Position numbers and translations under genes: made by a program. Positions 5,828 to 5,919 of a stretch of DNA of 5,919 bases are shown in pieces. Positions within the stretch are counted from its first letter, which is position 1; each line of letters starts with the position of its first letter. The notes beneath the pieces were generated by a model. That model had not been told where the DNA came from. It made no database searches and saw only the letters and a program-made list of their open reading frames with translations. The DNA comes from Elusimicrobiota bacterium (GTDB taxonomy: Bacteria > CG03 > SLGR01 > JAGXOG01): NCBI GenBank assembly GCA_027858455.1, contig JAQICQ010000002.1, positions 1 to 5,919 on the forward strand, read 5' to 3'.

Positions 5828-5919
5828 ATGAACGGAGAAAAATTTAAGAAGATCAACTTTCGTATTAAATTTTACATATTTGCGCTGGCGGCGGTTTTTA
5901 CCGCCGGCAGCGGTGTTTA
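5828..5919 (+). CDS. N-terminus of an exported or membrane-anchored protein, 3'-partial
   Basis: Thirty complete codons before the window ends. The start has basic residues (K5, K7, K8, R12, K14) followed by an uncharged hydrophobic run (FYIFALAAVF, residues 15-24) and then TAGSGV. This is the layout of a signal peptide or an N-terminal membrane anchor. In E. coli the gene after leuS is lptE, an outer-membrane lipoprotein gene, whose N-terminus reads TAGCGW at the lipidation site. Here the matching position is Ser28 (AGC), so a standard lipobox cysteine is absent. The similarity is only positional and too short for a gene name. A periplasmic protein cleaved by signal peptidase I, or a ComEA-like anchored protein, remains equally possible. 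There is a 34-base gap to leuS and a strong ribosome binding site. Confidence 0.75.
   Translation, partial: MNGEKFKKINFRIKFYIFALAAVFTAGSGV
5883..5912 (+). repeat. strong inverted repeat (hairpin) in the signal-peptide coding region
   Basis: CGCTGGCGGCGGT (5883-5895) pairs with ACCGCCGGCAGCG (5900-5912) at 12 of 13 positions around a TTTT loop. It is a very GC-rich stem in an otherwise A/T-rich start region, inside codons 19-29 of the last gene. No T-run follows it within the visible sequence, so it is not an ordinary terminator. It could slow early translation or be a by-product of the Ala/Gly-rich coding. Confidence 0.55.

Overview
The window is a compact, single-strand bacterial gene cluster with every gene on the + strand. 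It begins inside a short-chain polyprenyl diphosphate synthase gene (ispA family, 5' end outside the window). This is followed by dxs (1-deoxy-D-xylulose-5-phosphate synthase), a short tlyA/FtsJ-type rRNA methyltransferase gene, leuS (leucyl-tRNA synthetase), and the first 30 codons of an exported or membrane-anchored protein cut by the window end. The order ispA-dxs-tlyA is a known conserved neighbourhood in bacteria. dxs and tlyA overlap by 4 bases and tlyA and leuS by 20, so these genes are probably co-transcribed and translationally coupled. None of dxs, tlyA or leuS has a well-placed Shine-Dalgarno site, whereas the gene after leuS has a good one.

The composition is moderate GC with many A-runs, and the cluster encodes the MEP isoprenoid pathway. 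This fits an uncultured environmental bacterium. A candidate phylum such as Omnitrophota is a guess from general impression only; nothing here proves a taxon.

Functionally, Dxs makes the first committed MEP-pathway metabolite, and an IspA-type enzyme would condense the resulting C5 units into C15 or C20 prenyl diphosphates. TlyA and LeuS belong to translation: rRNA 2'-O-methylation and charging of tRNA-Leu.

Four things are unusual. (1) The ispA reading frame has one in-frame TAA (136-138) between clearly homologous halves in the same frame. The gene also lacks the usual region after the second Asp-rich motif. (2) Three in-frame insertions of imperfect, mostly 12-bp tandem units encoding Ser-Gly-x-x lie in otherwise conserved enzymes: two in ispA and one seven-unit array in dxs. 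They look like one dispersed family of short tandem insertions. (3) TlyA has no S4 RNA-binding domain, and an in-frame stop just upstream of its only plausible start shows that no N-terminal extension is possible. (4) The downstream gene starts with a signal-peptide-like segment whose lipobox-like site has Ser where Cys would be expected, and a strong hairpin lies in the same stretch.

No RNA genes, CRISPR arrays, insertion sequences or convincing promoters were seen. The only gaps are 69 bp (ispA-dxs) and 34 bp (leuS to the next gene).
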